The notes under the pieces: generated by a model
What the model was told of the DNA's origin: nothing
Databases searched by the model: none
The model's input: the letters and a program-made list of their open reading frames with translations, nothing else
Position numbers and translations under genes: made by a program
Shown: positions 30,999 through 42,100 of the stretch, in pieces
Layout of the letters: each line of letters begins with the position of its first letter
Numbering within the stretch: the stretch's first letter is position 1
NCBI GenBank assembly: GCA_013076295.1
Contig: RQOL01000531.1
Location: 186,001-250,000, forward strand
From: Sanderia malayensis
Taxonomy: Eukaryota > Cnidaria > Scyphozoa > Semaeostomeae > Pelagiidae
Reading direction: 5' to 3'
DNA: 64,000 bases

Positions 30999-31771
30999 CA
31001 GAGGCGGACATTGGCCATATTTGGTGATGGGGCGAATAGTGGCGATTTGCCGACAAAATTCTAAACCAAGAAACAGAGAGTTAGAGCTTTGGTTGGGGTC
31101 AAAGGGCGAAGCCTATATCAAGGTTTTGGGGCTTTGCTACTTTCTTACCTCTCGAGATTTTTAAAATGAGAACAATTTAGAAGATAAATTAGAGTTTAGT
31201 TACAATTACAAGATCTTTGAACTTTGTGCCTTTCGTTTAGAAGAAAACGTCACACTTGAAGGCCTCTTTTGGTTCAGATGGTGCTTCATCTGAGCACAAC
31301 TCATCCAATCCTTATTCTCGCTCTTCGGCTTGCAAAATCATATTCTGTTCCTGATATTTCTGCAATTTCTTTCGCTTGAACAATAAACTCGTCAAACTTA
31401 GAATCATTTCTTAATGCTTGGGCTTCCCTAATGCATGTGTCGATAAAGAGAAGGGCTTCGGTCAAGTCAATCTCACTGCCTTGTAGTATTTTGCTCAGGA
31501 TGTTTGTCGTTTTCATTATTTGATCAAATATGACCACCATGAGCGTAAATTCGAACTTTGATTATAGTAAGGATTCCATTAGCCTTTGTTATGATGCCAG
31601 GCACCATTTCGTCGTTTACGTCGCTTGTAAGTTAAGAAACTTTCAAGAATACATAGTAAAAACCTGTCTAAGTAAATACCGACAAAATGCCGAAAAAGGT
31701 TAACATTCACCGACAAATAATTTTTTGGGGGGTCGTTCGCCCCCCCAAACCCATCATAATATCCGCCTCTG
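30999..31771. mobile_element. hAT element derivative (773 bp, 8-bp target duplication)
   Basis: The 10-bp ends CAGAGGCGGA and TCCGCCTCTG are perfect inverses, and TAAGTACG is duplicated at 30991-30998 and 31772-31779. A minus-strand ORF inside (31540-31301, 79 codons) has KTTNILSKILQGSEIDLTEAL and LRNDSKFDEF. This resembles the segment between the core and the dimerisation domain of ZMYM1/TTF-type hAT transposases, so the element is an internal-deletion derivative of an autonomous hAT. It sits inside the LINE endonuclease domain. Confidence 0.85.
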
Positions 31772-32508
31772 TAAGTACGCGTATTTTGCACACTACTACG
31801 CCATCTCCGTGGCACCATAATGTAGTCAATTTGATTTTTAGTTCGGTGGTCTGGTGAGATCCAAATAACAAGTCTTCTGGGATGGTGCTGAAATAAGGTA
31901 TTTGTGACTATAAGATTGTTAATTGCGCAGAACTCCAGAAGTCGTTGGCCTTGCTCGTTTTTTTCTCCTAATCCGTATTTACCATGCGTTGCACTTGCAC
32001 AAACTGTTCTTCCAATCTTTGCATTTGCATCTCCCATCAGGATCTTGATGTCTCTGTTTGGTATAGAGTCTAATGTTTCTTGGAGGATATCATAAAAAGC
32101 TTCTACTTCAACTTCTGTTGCATCAGATGTTGGAGAATAGAACTGGATGACAGTGACATTGTAAGGATGTGCTTTCGATCTAACTGTTATAATTCCATCG
32201 TTTACTGGGTTGTATCCAAGGACTGTTTTGCTGACAAGCTTATTCAATATTATTCCAACGCCATGGTTGTAACCATCTCCCTGTTCTTTTCCACTGTAGA
32301 TGACTTTACACGCATCTGCAGTTGAGAAGGAGCCTCTACCTGTCCAATGGACTTCAGCCAATCCAAGAATTGAGACGTCATGTCTTTCCATTTCTTTGCA
32401 GACAATGCTTAGCTTTCCCAGGCTTTTCAAACCTCTCACGTTCCATGTTGCTATTTTGATGTTATTATGTAGATTCGTGCCATTCGTTCGGGTACCAACA
32501 ATCAGCAT
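31772..32508 (-). pseudogene. RTE AP endonuclease domain, N-terminal part
   Basis: The ORF begins at 32508, and its first ~245 codons (down to 31772) are LINE. The motifs in order are IKIATWNVRGL (catalytic Asn), LGLAEVHW (catalytic Glu), HGVGIILNK, IQFYSPTSDA, MGDANAKIG (Asp/Asn pair) and DHRTKNQIDYIMV. These are the endonuclease/exonuclease/phosphatase signatures of CFDP2/RTE-type enzymes that nick the target DNA. The closing SDH motif is missing because the hAT element interrupts it, and the remaining codons to 31579 are hAT-derived. The upstream leader shows no second ORF. Confidence 0.85.
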
Positions 32509-32950
32509 TTGGCCGCCCTAGCGGGTTGAGGTCCATAGCATCATCATGAGTCCTTAGACTCTGATTCTGTACTTGATTGGCACTAGTCTCTTCCTCAGTA
32601 TCATAATAGGTGCCAAATCTGGCCTGAGAGGCTCACCAGTTGTCACCATATGACTAGTACTGTTATTTAGACTAATATTGTATGCCGTGTTCTGGAGCAA
32701 AAATAGTGATGGTAGAGGCCCCAACTTTCTTTCCATCATAGCAGTGTCCTGCTAACTAGGATGAGTTGTCCTTACCGTTCCTCCAGTTGCACCAGAGTCT
32801 GTTAAGCGCTTGAAAACTTTGCCGTTGTCAAATGTGTGATCTTCCGCCAAAGTATCCGACCCACACTGCTGCTGCCCAGTGTTTAGCTGGTTACCCTTAG
32901 CAGGGAGGCTGTAATTAGGTGCTAGGCCTTGCCCAAGGGCCGAATGTGAG

Positions 32951-33284
32951 CCAGCGGAAGGAAGGGGTGCTCAACTTTCCCATTCATAGGCTATGTGCCT
33001 ATGCCGCCGCCAATGTGCCTATGTTCCTATGGGCCTAAGTAGCCGACGGTAATTGCCGTATTTTGCGCAAAATCAGTAAAAGCATCCCGTTTACCATCAA
33101 TTTTCGCTATACCAATGTAAATGGCTATTCAAAAGTCATAGTCCCGATTTATCCGCCCGAAAGTGGTACCTAGCGCCAGTACAGCCTGGTCTATACAGCT
33201 TTCTCCGTCACGCGTCACCGAAGCACAATGACACCAACGTCACTATCATCCCGTGAAGCTGGACGTATCACCGCCATTTGCCTC
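32951..33284. other. No gene; short CCTATG repeats
   Basis: TGTGCCTATG-type short repeats occur at about 32985-33035, with otherwise unassigned sequence. Confidence 0.4.
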
Positions 33285-33768
33285 TCATCCTATTAAAATC
33301 GTGCGTATCATTTTTAACGGCTTGATAAGAATCGGATCCCTGATCCTGTAGTGATATACCCATGGTGTTGGCATCTCCAATATCGTTGTCAATGGACAGT
33401 CTTTCATCTCCTCTCCGTTGAGGTATTTAATTGCTTGGACCAAATTTATCAAATTTATAGTTTCTTGGTCAACAAAATTAGGCCATGTGTTCATGCATCC
33501 AATCAGCAAAACTGCTACGTACTCTAATTTGTACAATGCGTGATCAATTATGTCTCTATCGGCAAAAATAGGGAAGTTCTCGAGGTCTCTTCTCACACGT
33601 CTCAAAACATTCAAAATAAGAGTCTTTAAGTTCTATTGCGGTATTTCCCTCCTGGGTGTTGTACTTAATTATTTCGAAATTTCGGAAGGGAAACAGCGTG
33701 ATTGTAGTTTTTTTAGATTCATGGCTGCCACGCCCTACAATCTTTTTTAGTGGCAGAGAATGGTGCAA
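33285..33768 (-). pseudogene. Unrecognised coding-like stretch in two frames
   Basis: Two overlapping minus-strand ORFs (33768-33556 and 33614-33285) read as one sequence with a frameshift around 33610. The combined region has a balanced amino-acid composition and a hydrophobic patch (AVLLIGC) but no domain I recognise. It could be a decayed host exon or a mobile-element protein. Confidence 0.35.
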
Positions 33769-33929
33769 CTCAATCTTCGACCCACAATTCCCTACAATAT
33801 TTTATACATTCTACACTATATATACCTACATAGTCTACATGCAGTCTAAAACTGATTTTCAGCCAATATTGATCGACCCCCGGGACTGAGAGCCACTCCG
33901 AAGTTGCTTGCCAATCAAACTCATTCAAA

Positions 33930-34040
33930 GCCACAAATGGAAATTCACTGCCACAGATTGAAGACCACTGCCACTAACTGAAGAATTTCACTGCCACTAA
34001 TTGAAAATCGCCTCCACTAATTGAAGACTGCCGCCACAAA
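33930..34040 (+). repeat. Degenerate tandem repeat (CACTGCCACTAATTGAAGA-like)
   Basis: About five loosely spaced units of 20-28 bp share CTGCCAC and AATTGAAGA. Confidence 0.6.
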
Positions 34041-34133
34041 GCACACAGCGCCATATTGTCTACTACCTGACTCCATAGTTTAGCAACAAGTCGCTGGGAT
34101 CTTTGCTTGCTCCTGAGCATCTACTTGGGTAAA

Positions 34134-35745
34134 AATCTGTAAAAGGAGGAACGGGGAATCAGGGAACGGGGAACAGGGAATAAGGAAAAAGGGGAATATG
34201 ACGTCACACGATGTCGTATGACGTCATATTCCCCTTTTCTCAAATCTGTAAAAGGGGGAATCTGTAAAAGGGGGAATCTGTAAAAGGGGGAATAGTTTGC
34301 AATTAACTAAAAAATGACGCAATATTCAGGTGGGTTTATAATTTATTTGTACAATGCTTTTGTCGTATATTACGTGATATATTAATGTTAAATGGCCTCG
34401 AAATTATTATTTACGCCGTTCTGTTATTCACAAAGACAATAAAGAGCAGCGCAGCCAATAAAAATGCCAGCTGGTTGGCCAAAAAGTTGGCTAATCATTG
34501 TTGTTCCACAATTACGAAACAATGGAAAATTTTCTGAAATCGCAGACTGTTAAGATTGGCCTAGAAATGTTCAGAGACTGCACAAAGACTAACGAAATCC
34601 GGGGCTGTCAGACATAAAAGCTGACAGAAAGATAATAACACAGCTGTAAAACTGAACGAGCACGTTTTTTGAACATAACATGTAACCACCATACAAGATG
34701 AACAACTAACAACTAACCAAAAACATTTCCAAAAGTCTATCTTATGTATTGAAAATAAATGTCTGTCACTTTGTAATGGCTTCAATAATTAGAAATTCTA
34801 AAAGTAATCATGAAACTAAAGAACGCACTGGGTCAAATAGCTGGTTCGAGTCAGATCACTACTCATATGATATATGTTCAACACCCGTAGGGTCCTTTGT
34901 ATTTTTAAACTTGCGTTTATAATTTGGCAAGCGGCTGATTGATGATTGAGGATAAAATGTATCATGTGTGTAATCAGCAGGGCGCTAATTGCAAAAGTAT
35001 GCGCTTCAGTAAGAAAAGGAAATAGCAAGTAACGTGAGGAAAAAGTCACTTAGATGCTAAAATATCAACCCCAATATTATTCTATATATTCTTATAAAAG
35101 GGCCATACGAGCACACGAGCAATATAAAGACACTCTGTTAAGGATTGAAACAATCAGCACTCTAGTTATCTGTGTATATATGGTTTCCCTTGGAAGGTTT
35201 GCCTTGTTTGCTTCACACACCATGATGAAAAAGACATTTCAATATTGTTTTTATATAGGTTTGTTCGCTGTTGTTGCTGTTATTGTGTTATTATTTTTCA
35301 TTATGTTAGATTATTTTAGTTTATTTTAGAAATGTACCTCATATGAGTTTGTGCTTAGGTTCTAATGATGACAATGATAAAAATTTGGAGTTCACGTTTC
35401 GTTGTTGTTTTGTTTTTGTTGTTAGAGATTTTATAGTTCGCTGTTTCGGTTGTTTATTCTCAGTTTAGGGAGTAATAATATATCACGTAATATACGGCAA
35501 AAGCACTGTACAAATAAATTATAAACCCACGTGAATATTGCGGCTTTTTGAGTTAATTTCAAACTATTCCCCCTTTTACAGATTCCCCCTTTTGCAGATT
35601 CCCCTTTTTACAGATTCCCCCTTTTACAGATTTGAAAAAGGAGGAATATGACGTCATACGACATCGTGTGACGTCATATTCCCCTTTTTCCCTATTCTAC
35701 GTCCTCGTTCCCAGATTCGCCGCTCCCCCTTTTACAGATAGCCGG
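34134..35745. mobile_element. Inverted-repeat element with ~260-bp arms, CRE palindromes and TCTGTAAAAGGGGGA repeats
   Basis: 34134-34390 and 35475-35745 are inverted copies. Each arm holds three or four tandem ATCTGTAAAAGGGGGA units. Each also holds a striking palindrome in which GGAATATGACGTCA faces TGACGTCATATTCC across a 12-nt spacer. The ends are not exactly symmetrical (an extra AGCCGG on the right). TAAAAATC occurs just outside both ends, a possible but uncertain 8-bp duplication. The interior (34391-35474) has no transposase and includes a Harbinger-like end fragment (35097-35235). It lies directly upstream of the aminopeptidase gene. Confidence 0.7.
35097..35235 (+). repeat. Decayed Harbinger-like terminus (same family as 6996-7725)
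   Basis: AGGGCC-ATACGAGCACACGAGC, then TGTTAAGGATTGAAACAATCAGCACTC, a TATATGGT-TCCCTT stretch and GATGAAAAAGAC follow the order of 6996-7125. The divergence is marked. It is inside the preceding inverted-repeat element. Confidence 0.6.
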
Positions 35746-36117
35746 TAAAAATCACATGACATGAAGGACCCAACATGTGATTGTGATTGTCTTCCTCTTT
35801 CACCACTTTTGTTTTGTTTGACTACAAGGTAAGCACTTTATATACGTTTGCCTATTTCTATGCATTCATGTTTCACCCAAATATTTGATTCAAAAGCAAT
35901 GAAATTGTAGCCAGGCCCTATCATTTGCTGACACAAAAACCTCCAAATCACGCCTTTGCAACCTGAATCAGCTTGCAGCGTATATTACTTTCATTTCATG
36001 AGATTATAACTCTTGTTTGGATGGCTAGTTCACATTTGAATGAGCCAACTATGAAGTTAATTCAGTTTGCTTTTATGTCACTGGCTCCATTCAATTTTGT
36101 GCAATTTTGTTTTTAAG
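35745..36117 (+). promoter_or_regulatory. Predicted 5' end of the aminopeptidase gene: non-coding exon and first intron
   Basis: CTACAAG-GTAAGCAC at 35822-35836 is a strong splice donor (GT at 35829-35830). GTTTTTAAG immediately before the ATG at 36118 is a good acceptor. This predicts a short non-coding first exon ending at 35828 and an intron 35829-36117, with translation starting at the first base of exon 2. No TATA box is evident. The inverted-repeat element ends about 80 bp upstream of the donor, so it may supply or border the promoter. Confidence 0.5.
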
Positions 36118-39100
36118 ATGGGGGAACTTGATTTTGAGGTCAAAGCAGTCAGTGGAGAAGATCTGAAAGCTGGGGAATGGGACTCGGTTATTATTGTAGC
36201 TGAAAGTCTCAACTGGTCAGTTAATCAATTTGAAAACTTGAAAGATGCTATTGCTGATGCCGCCAAGGTAATTGGAATATTCAGGGTTGGCCAAAAAACT
36301 GAACCTTGTAACATAATAACTTGTAGAAATGTCATCTTTAGAAAAATATTTTTGGAAACTTCCACTGCACAATATTCATCTCAAAAGACCTGTTGTCTAA
36401 AAATAGTTTGTTGTGTCATTTTTGAGCAGCTGTAATTTTAAAATTTCTAGTCACAAAACCCACTGTTATGACATTTTGTGTCTGAAAATTGACAACATTG
36501 AAAAGCAAAACGAGAAAAGTAAGAAATAACAAAAACAAAACAATAATTACACAGGATGTTCAAGGTGTCCCCCTCCCAGGTTTCACGACTAAATGTCATA
36601 ACAGCAGGTTTTATGACTAGAAATTTTCAAATTACAACTGCTCAATATGTAATTACAAAACACACTCAACATAATTACAAAATATTTTTACAAAATGTGC
36701 CTTTTGAGTTGAATATTGTATGGTTGAAATTTGCAAAAAATTGTTCATAAGATGCCTTTCCAAAAAGTATTTTGTTTAGAGAATTATTTTTTTGGCCCAC
36801 CCTGTATAATGACTTGTGTGGTTACCAAGAATTATGGTAACTACATGAGGATATAGAAATTAATCAAAGACAATGTTATTATTATCTCATTGTTATTCAC
36901 AGTCTGATAAAGCTGTATTGACTGATCCAACTGTGTTGTACTTGAAAAATGAACTATTCAAATGGATGGTAAGATATTGAAATTAGTTTTTTATAGTGTT
37001 TTTTTCTTGGTGTTTGGTCTATTGCATAAAGTGAACATTCTTCATTATGCATATATCAGGTTGGTTGATTTATTTTAAGGTTTATGCACCATGTGGACCA
37101 GTTAATAAAGAATACGAGGACACAAGAAAGTACTATGATGCAACAATTGAAGCAGTGAAAAGGTATCTAATTATTATGCTCCACTAATTATGGTTTGTGG
37201 TTTTTTTGAAATAGCTCAGTTCAGCGTATCAAATGTAATTACTATACTCTACATCTTTAAATAACCCCCCAATCTCAAATAATCTCCCCCCATGAATAAG
37301 CCCCCCTCGAATAAGCCTCCACTTTAATTTATTTTTTGCAAAATAAGCCCCCATCCTCGAATAAGCTCCCATGGGGGATTATTGGATGTCAGCAGAAATT
37401 GAAGAAACTGGATAAAATGAAAATCATAAGTTTATCGGATGACTTTTGGATACCTTTTGATAAGACTTTGTAACTTTATATTTGAAAACTTTGGAGATTG
37501 CTTGTTATTTTAGTAAATACATGGATTCTATTTATTGACAGATTTTCTTCTTTTTTTCAATATACTTGGACATAGATATAGCCATAAAAATGGCATGTCC
37601 TACTGACAATTTTTGCCTATACAGAATAAGCTCCCCTTTGAATAACCCCCCTCTTGAATAAGCCCCCACCCTAAAATATTCTTTGTGAAATAAGCTTCCG
37701 GGGGCTTAATTCGAGGACTTATGGTATTTTTCATTATTATTTATTTTGCCATAATTCTTGAACGTGAACAGAGATTTGCCTAAACATTGGTTCTGTGGGA
37801 TATGTTGTCAATTGTAGTTTTTGTTTTTCTACCATGTTTTTCTTTTATGCGCTTGTACAGTATAGAGTTTTGTTTCCTTTTTGTAATCACTGATATGCTC
37901 ACATAACTCTTTCCTTTAAGCTCTTAAAGCTCCTAGTGGTGCTAAATATCATGTGATTCCCGCACATATTGCACGTCCATGTATTTTAAATTGCTACGTG
38001 ATTTTTATGGTTAGGAGCAAGCTCATCTGTGAAATTCATGTAACTCTGATTTCTTGTGAATTTGGCCTCCCGTTAATTTCTATCCATCCTGCCAGCCTCA
38101 TCCTTTGTTTGAACATACCCCAGATGCTCTGAGAATGGGAGCATTTAGTTTTTCGTAGTTCTAGGAGCACTACTTGATGGGCTGCTCTCACCGTATTTTT
38201 TTATTCCATGTCTGGGTAGTTTTTGACGTAAATCAGGTACTGCATTGTTTAATTTTTTCACCCCTTTATTAAATCCTTTGTTTTACGCTATCAAAGCTGC
38301 ATCTTTTAGAAAAAAGTAAGGCACGAAGAAGACTGGGGTGGGGCTTATATTCTAGAACGCACAAAGTTCATTTTATTATGTTCAATACCAAAGCTCTGGT
38401 TGAAATTGTTACTTTTCCTCGGAAATGAAGTGACCCAACATCGTCTCCATATCTATTCTTCATAGTAGGTGCTCTTCGTCGTCTTGAATCATTCTTGTAC
38501 TTCATGTAATAAACAATGTTTTACCATATTTGCCAGCTCTTTTTCTTTCTTTACCAATTACCATCGTGCACTATTTTTTGCGCACCCCATACTGCCTGAA
38601 ATTAAGTACTGCGCAAAAATTGAGCTGCGCGGAAAAGGCCGCGCATAACGCAAAGGCAAAATTTTCATTATTTGATAATGAAATCTCCAATGATTATTTT
38701 ATTCCTTCTTTTCTTACACCAAGTCCAGAGCTTCTTTTCCACATACAATACGACACAATGGCCTGTGGCCTGTGGCAAAATGACAAAACGTGCGAATGAC
38801 TGAATAAAAGCTAACCAAAAAGTATTACACTTTCTTCTTTTCACCTGATGCTTCCAACAACGAGTCAAAAATGCTCCGTCTCCGTGAGTGATCGTGCCCG
38901 TGGTTTGGTCCTGCCACAGCGTGCCCAGCGTCTAGCACGGCACGTCACGTTTTTTTTGTTTCAACAAGTTTACATTTTATCCAATGAGAAATTTGCAAAG
39001 TGATGTCATACCTGGTAGCCTCATTTCAAATCAAAAGTGAATGTTTGCATCCGAGGCACATATCTAATATGGGCAAGTAAACAGAAAAACAGAACACTGA

Positions 39101-42100
39101 CACTGACACAGAACACATTTTTCCCCACTCACCAACATCTACTCGCTTGCGCATGCGCCTCGCGATTCAAAAGCGGCTTTTCAAAAGTGAATCATGGCTC
39201 TTCTATTTTATCTCAATTTTATCTGCAGAACAGTATATAAAGAATATTAGTGTTATATATGTAATGGAAATTTACACACATTTTCATCTTTTCATTCCAT
39301 GTCATCATTCTATTGTTCGCATTATTTTTATTTTAGAGCATTGAAAGCTGGACACCGCAAGCCATTGATTGTAGCCCCTGGCAAATTTACCCTTGATGAT
39401 CATTCTTTGGTAATACTATTAGCAGCCTTGGAAGCATGCTATGTGGTAAGCTGTTATGAATGGAGCTTTTGAGTGGCAAATAACTATCAGTAATAAGCAA
39501 ATCTCAATTTGCTGCAATAAATCCATATCATGCATTGATTGTTTATGTTTATTTGCTTAGCCACTGGAAGTTCGTGAAGATGTCCCTGAAAAAGCAGTGA
39601 AGATTGATAAACTTGGATTGTATGTTGGTGATTCAAACTCAAACGATGTAAGATTGTGTATAATTTCTTAATTTAATTAAGTGCCATTTATCTTGTTCTG
39701 GTAAAAAGGCATTTGGATAGGCTTTTCATTACCTAGATTTTTAATTAATTTTACAATATAATTTTTGTTGTTGTTATAATACCAGGAATGCCAGAACGAT
39801 GGTAGGGCAAGAGAAGCTAGAAACGAAAAGCAATCGTGACCAAACTGATTACAAAAGGGCTGAGAACTGGGATGGCTGGGATGGGAAGATTTAGGATACT
39901 TTTATCACCACTCTCTTATGCTATTTACGGCCAAAAATGCTCACAAAATACTTAAACAAATAGTAATAAAGTTTTTTACGACAGTCTTAGCTATTTTGTT
40001 TCATCTCGAATTGCATATTGATTATTTTGTAGTAACTGACAGTTGTTAGTATTATTATTTGCTGCTTTCAGTTTACTTATTGAAAGAGCACTCTTGCCGG
40101 CTTTGTCCCCCTTAGGAAATAGCCAGAGGGACCTTTGCTACCCCCCCCCTCATCCTTTGCATCCCGTACCTCACCCACCAGAAACATTGCTTTTTGAATT
40201 TATGCTGCATTTGCTCTTATTATCATCTCATTATTATGCTGCAGTTCTAAATTAATAAGGTATTTTTCAGGAATACAATGTTGGTGTTGCCGTTGTTGAA
40301 CAAGCTGTGGCTATTGAAGCTGGAAGGTCAGAGATTGGTTATAGCAATTATAATGTCATATGTATTGTGTTCTATATATTGTGTCTATTGATATTTATTT
40401 TTTCATCTGCTTTGGCAGGATTGTTGCACGAGATATTGGTGGGTCTGACCCGGAAAGGATGGCGGCTAAGAGAGTTGTGGAATATCTTTGCAAAGTTTTT
40501 AAAGACTCTTCTGTCACGGTCAGTTTTGTTTACAATAAGCAATTAAAGAAGTGAAAAAGCATTAAGTTATCTTTAGCATATTCAGCAGATAATCTCAATA
40601 TATGCTTTTGATAAAACATAACTATCAATATAACATGGTATAACATTGTCTTATTTGAAAAACGACAAGTTCAATTTTACTTGCCCAATCTTACATTTTC
40701 AGGTATCAGTTGAAGATAATGTGGAAGAATTGAAGAAGAAATATCCATTGCTAAGTGCTGTTAATAGGGCTGCAAGTCGTAAGTACCCTACCGTATGTAT
40801 TTATTGTTGACAATTTTGTATCCTCTGCCCACGTCATGTGAGGGTATTGCTTTTATTCTATCTGCTTCTTTTTTTAGATGTCGAGAGACACCACGGGAGA
40901 GTGATCAACTTGGAATATGCTGGCAGCGGTGATGTGAAATCGACCTACATGTTTGTGGGCAAAGTATGTTGCTCTTTACGCATTTTTTCCTTATGTTTTT
41001 CTCAGGGCATCGCTAAAGGAATCATAATTGGGGAAAGGGGGCATATTTGAAAAAAATGGGACCTTAGTGTTGCTATAGGAAAATTTACCTTTTTCATTAG
41101 CTCCCAAAGATATAACGCATACCAAGACTATGTATGGCGCAAAGGGGCATAGTATCATTAAAGCTGCAACAGGGGTCTGGCAATACAACTGGACCCTTTC
41201 GCCCCCCCCCCCAGTTTGTATGTTAACAGAGGCCTTGTTTTTTATATTTGATAAAGTACTGACATATATAGGGTATAACGTACGACACCGGTGGAGCTGA
41301 TGTGAAAGCTGGTGGAGTTATGGCTGGAATGCACAGGTATGTGTGTTTGAATGGCGTTTATAAAATATATTTACCTGAATTGTTTATAGTGTTAGCGTTA
41401 TTCTTTTTTTTACATATTTTCTCCCTTATCAAAATTTTAGAGATAAATGTGGAGCTGCAACTGTTGCTGGGTTTTTTAAGGTATAATTCCATCCTGATAT
41501 ATTTTCTTGAAGCCTGTAAGCATCAAAATTCTGAAAACATGGAGAAATTTCAACTGTATTTTATACATCCAGAGCGTTGATGTAATGAAACCCAAAGAAA
41601 TGAAATTTGTTGCTAAGCTGGCAATGGTCAGAAACAGTATTGGTTCAGGTATAGTTTGCAATCTTCTGGGGTTTTTGATTTGCTACCTTAGGTTGACTTC
41701 TAGCTATTTGTATTGTTAGCATTTTCTTGTCTTTTATCTCCGACAATATGGCGATAAATATTTTTTATAAATTAAGAAAACTATTTTCTTAACGTGCCTC
41801 TTTCTTTACAGACAGTTATGTTGCTGATGAAATCATCACTTCCGCTGCTGGCGTACGAGTCAGAGTTGGTAATACTGATGCAGAAGGTAGAATGGTAATG
41901 GCAGATCCATTACATTACATTGCCAAACAGGTGTGCCCTTATCTATTTTTATGCTTCCAAAGCCTTTACTTGTGTTTCGCAATGAAACGGTTGACACAGT
42001 ATTTGTCCTCAATTTAACTGAAGTAGATGTTTATTCTGGCTATTGCTTGTAACTTTAATTCAAATCTTCTCTGTGAAAGGCGGTGAATGAAGTAAATCCA

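Larger units (their letters stand above)
30079..32950 (-). mobile_element. RTE-type non-LTR retrotransposon, internally deleted, with hAT insert
   Basis: On the minus strand the order is GC-richer leader (~32950-32510), AP endonuclease ORF (from 32508), hAT MITE (30999-31771), remainder of the endonuclease, linker, and the start of RT. A deletion junction near 30255 follows, then the C-terminal end RDREKWRNIVYAA...ECSE with stop TGA at 30094-30096. The element ends in a short TAG microsatellite (~30079-30093), a tail type known for RTE/BovB elements. The RT core with its catalytic Asp pair is gone, so the copy is dead. The 5' boundary is approximate. Confidence 0.8.

Noticed and set aside
34134..35745. 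hAT element with 8-bp TAAAAATC duplication
   Set aside because: The repeats lie outside both ends, but the arm ends are not symmetrical (extra AGCCGG on the right) and the ends lack CAG, so the superfamily is left open.
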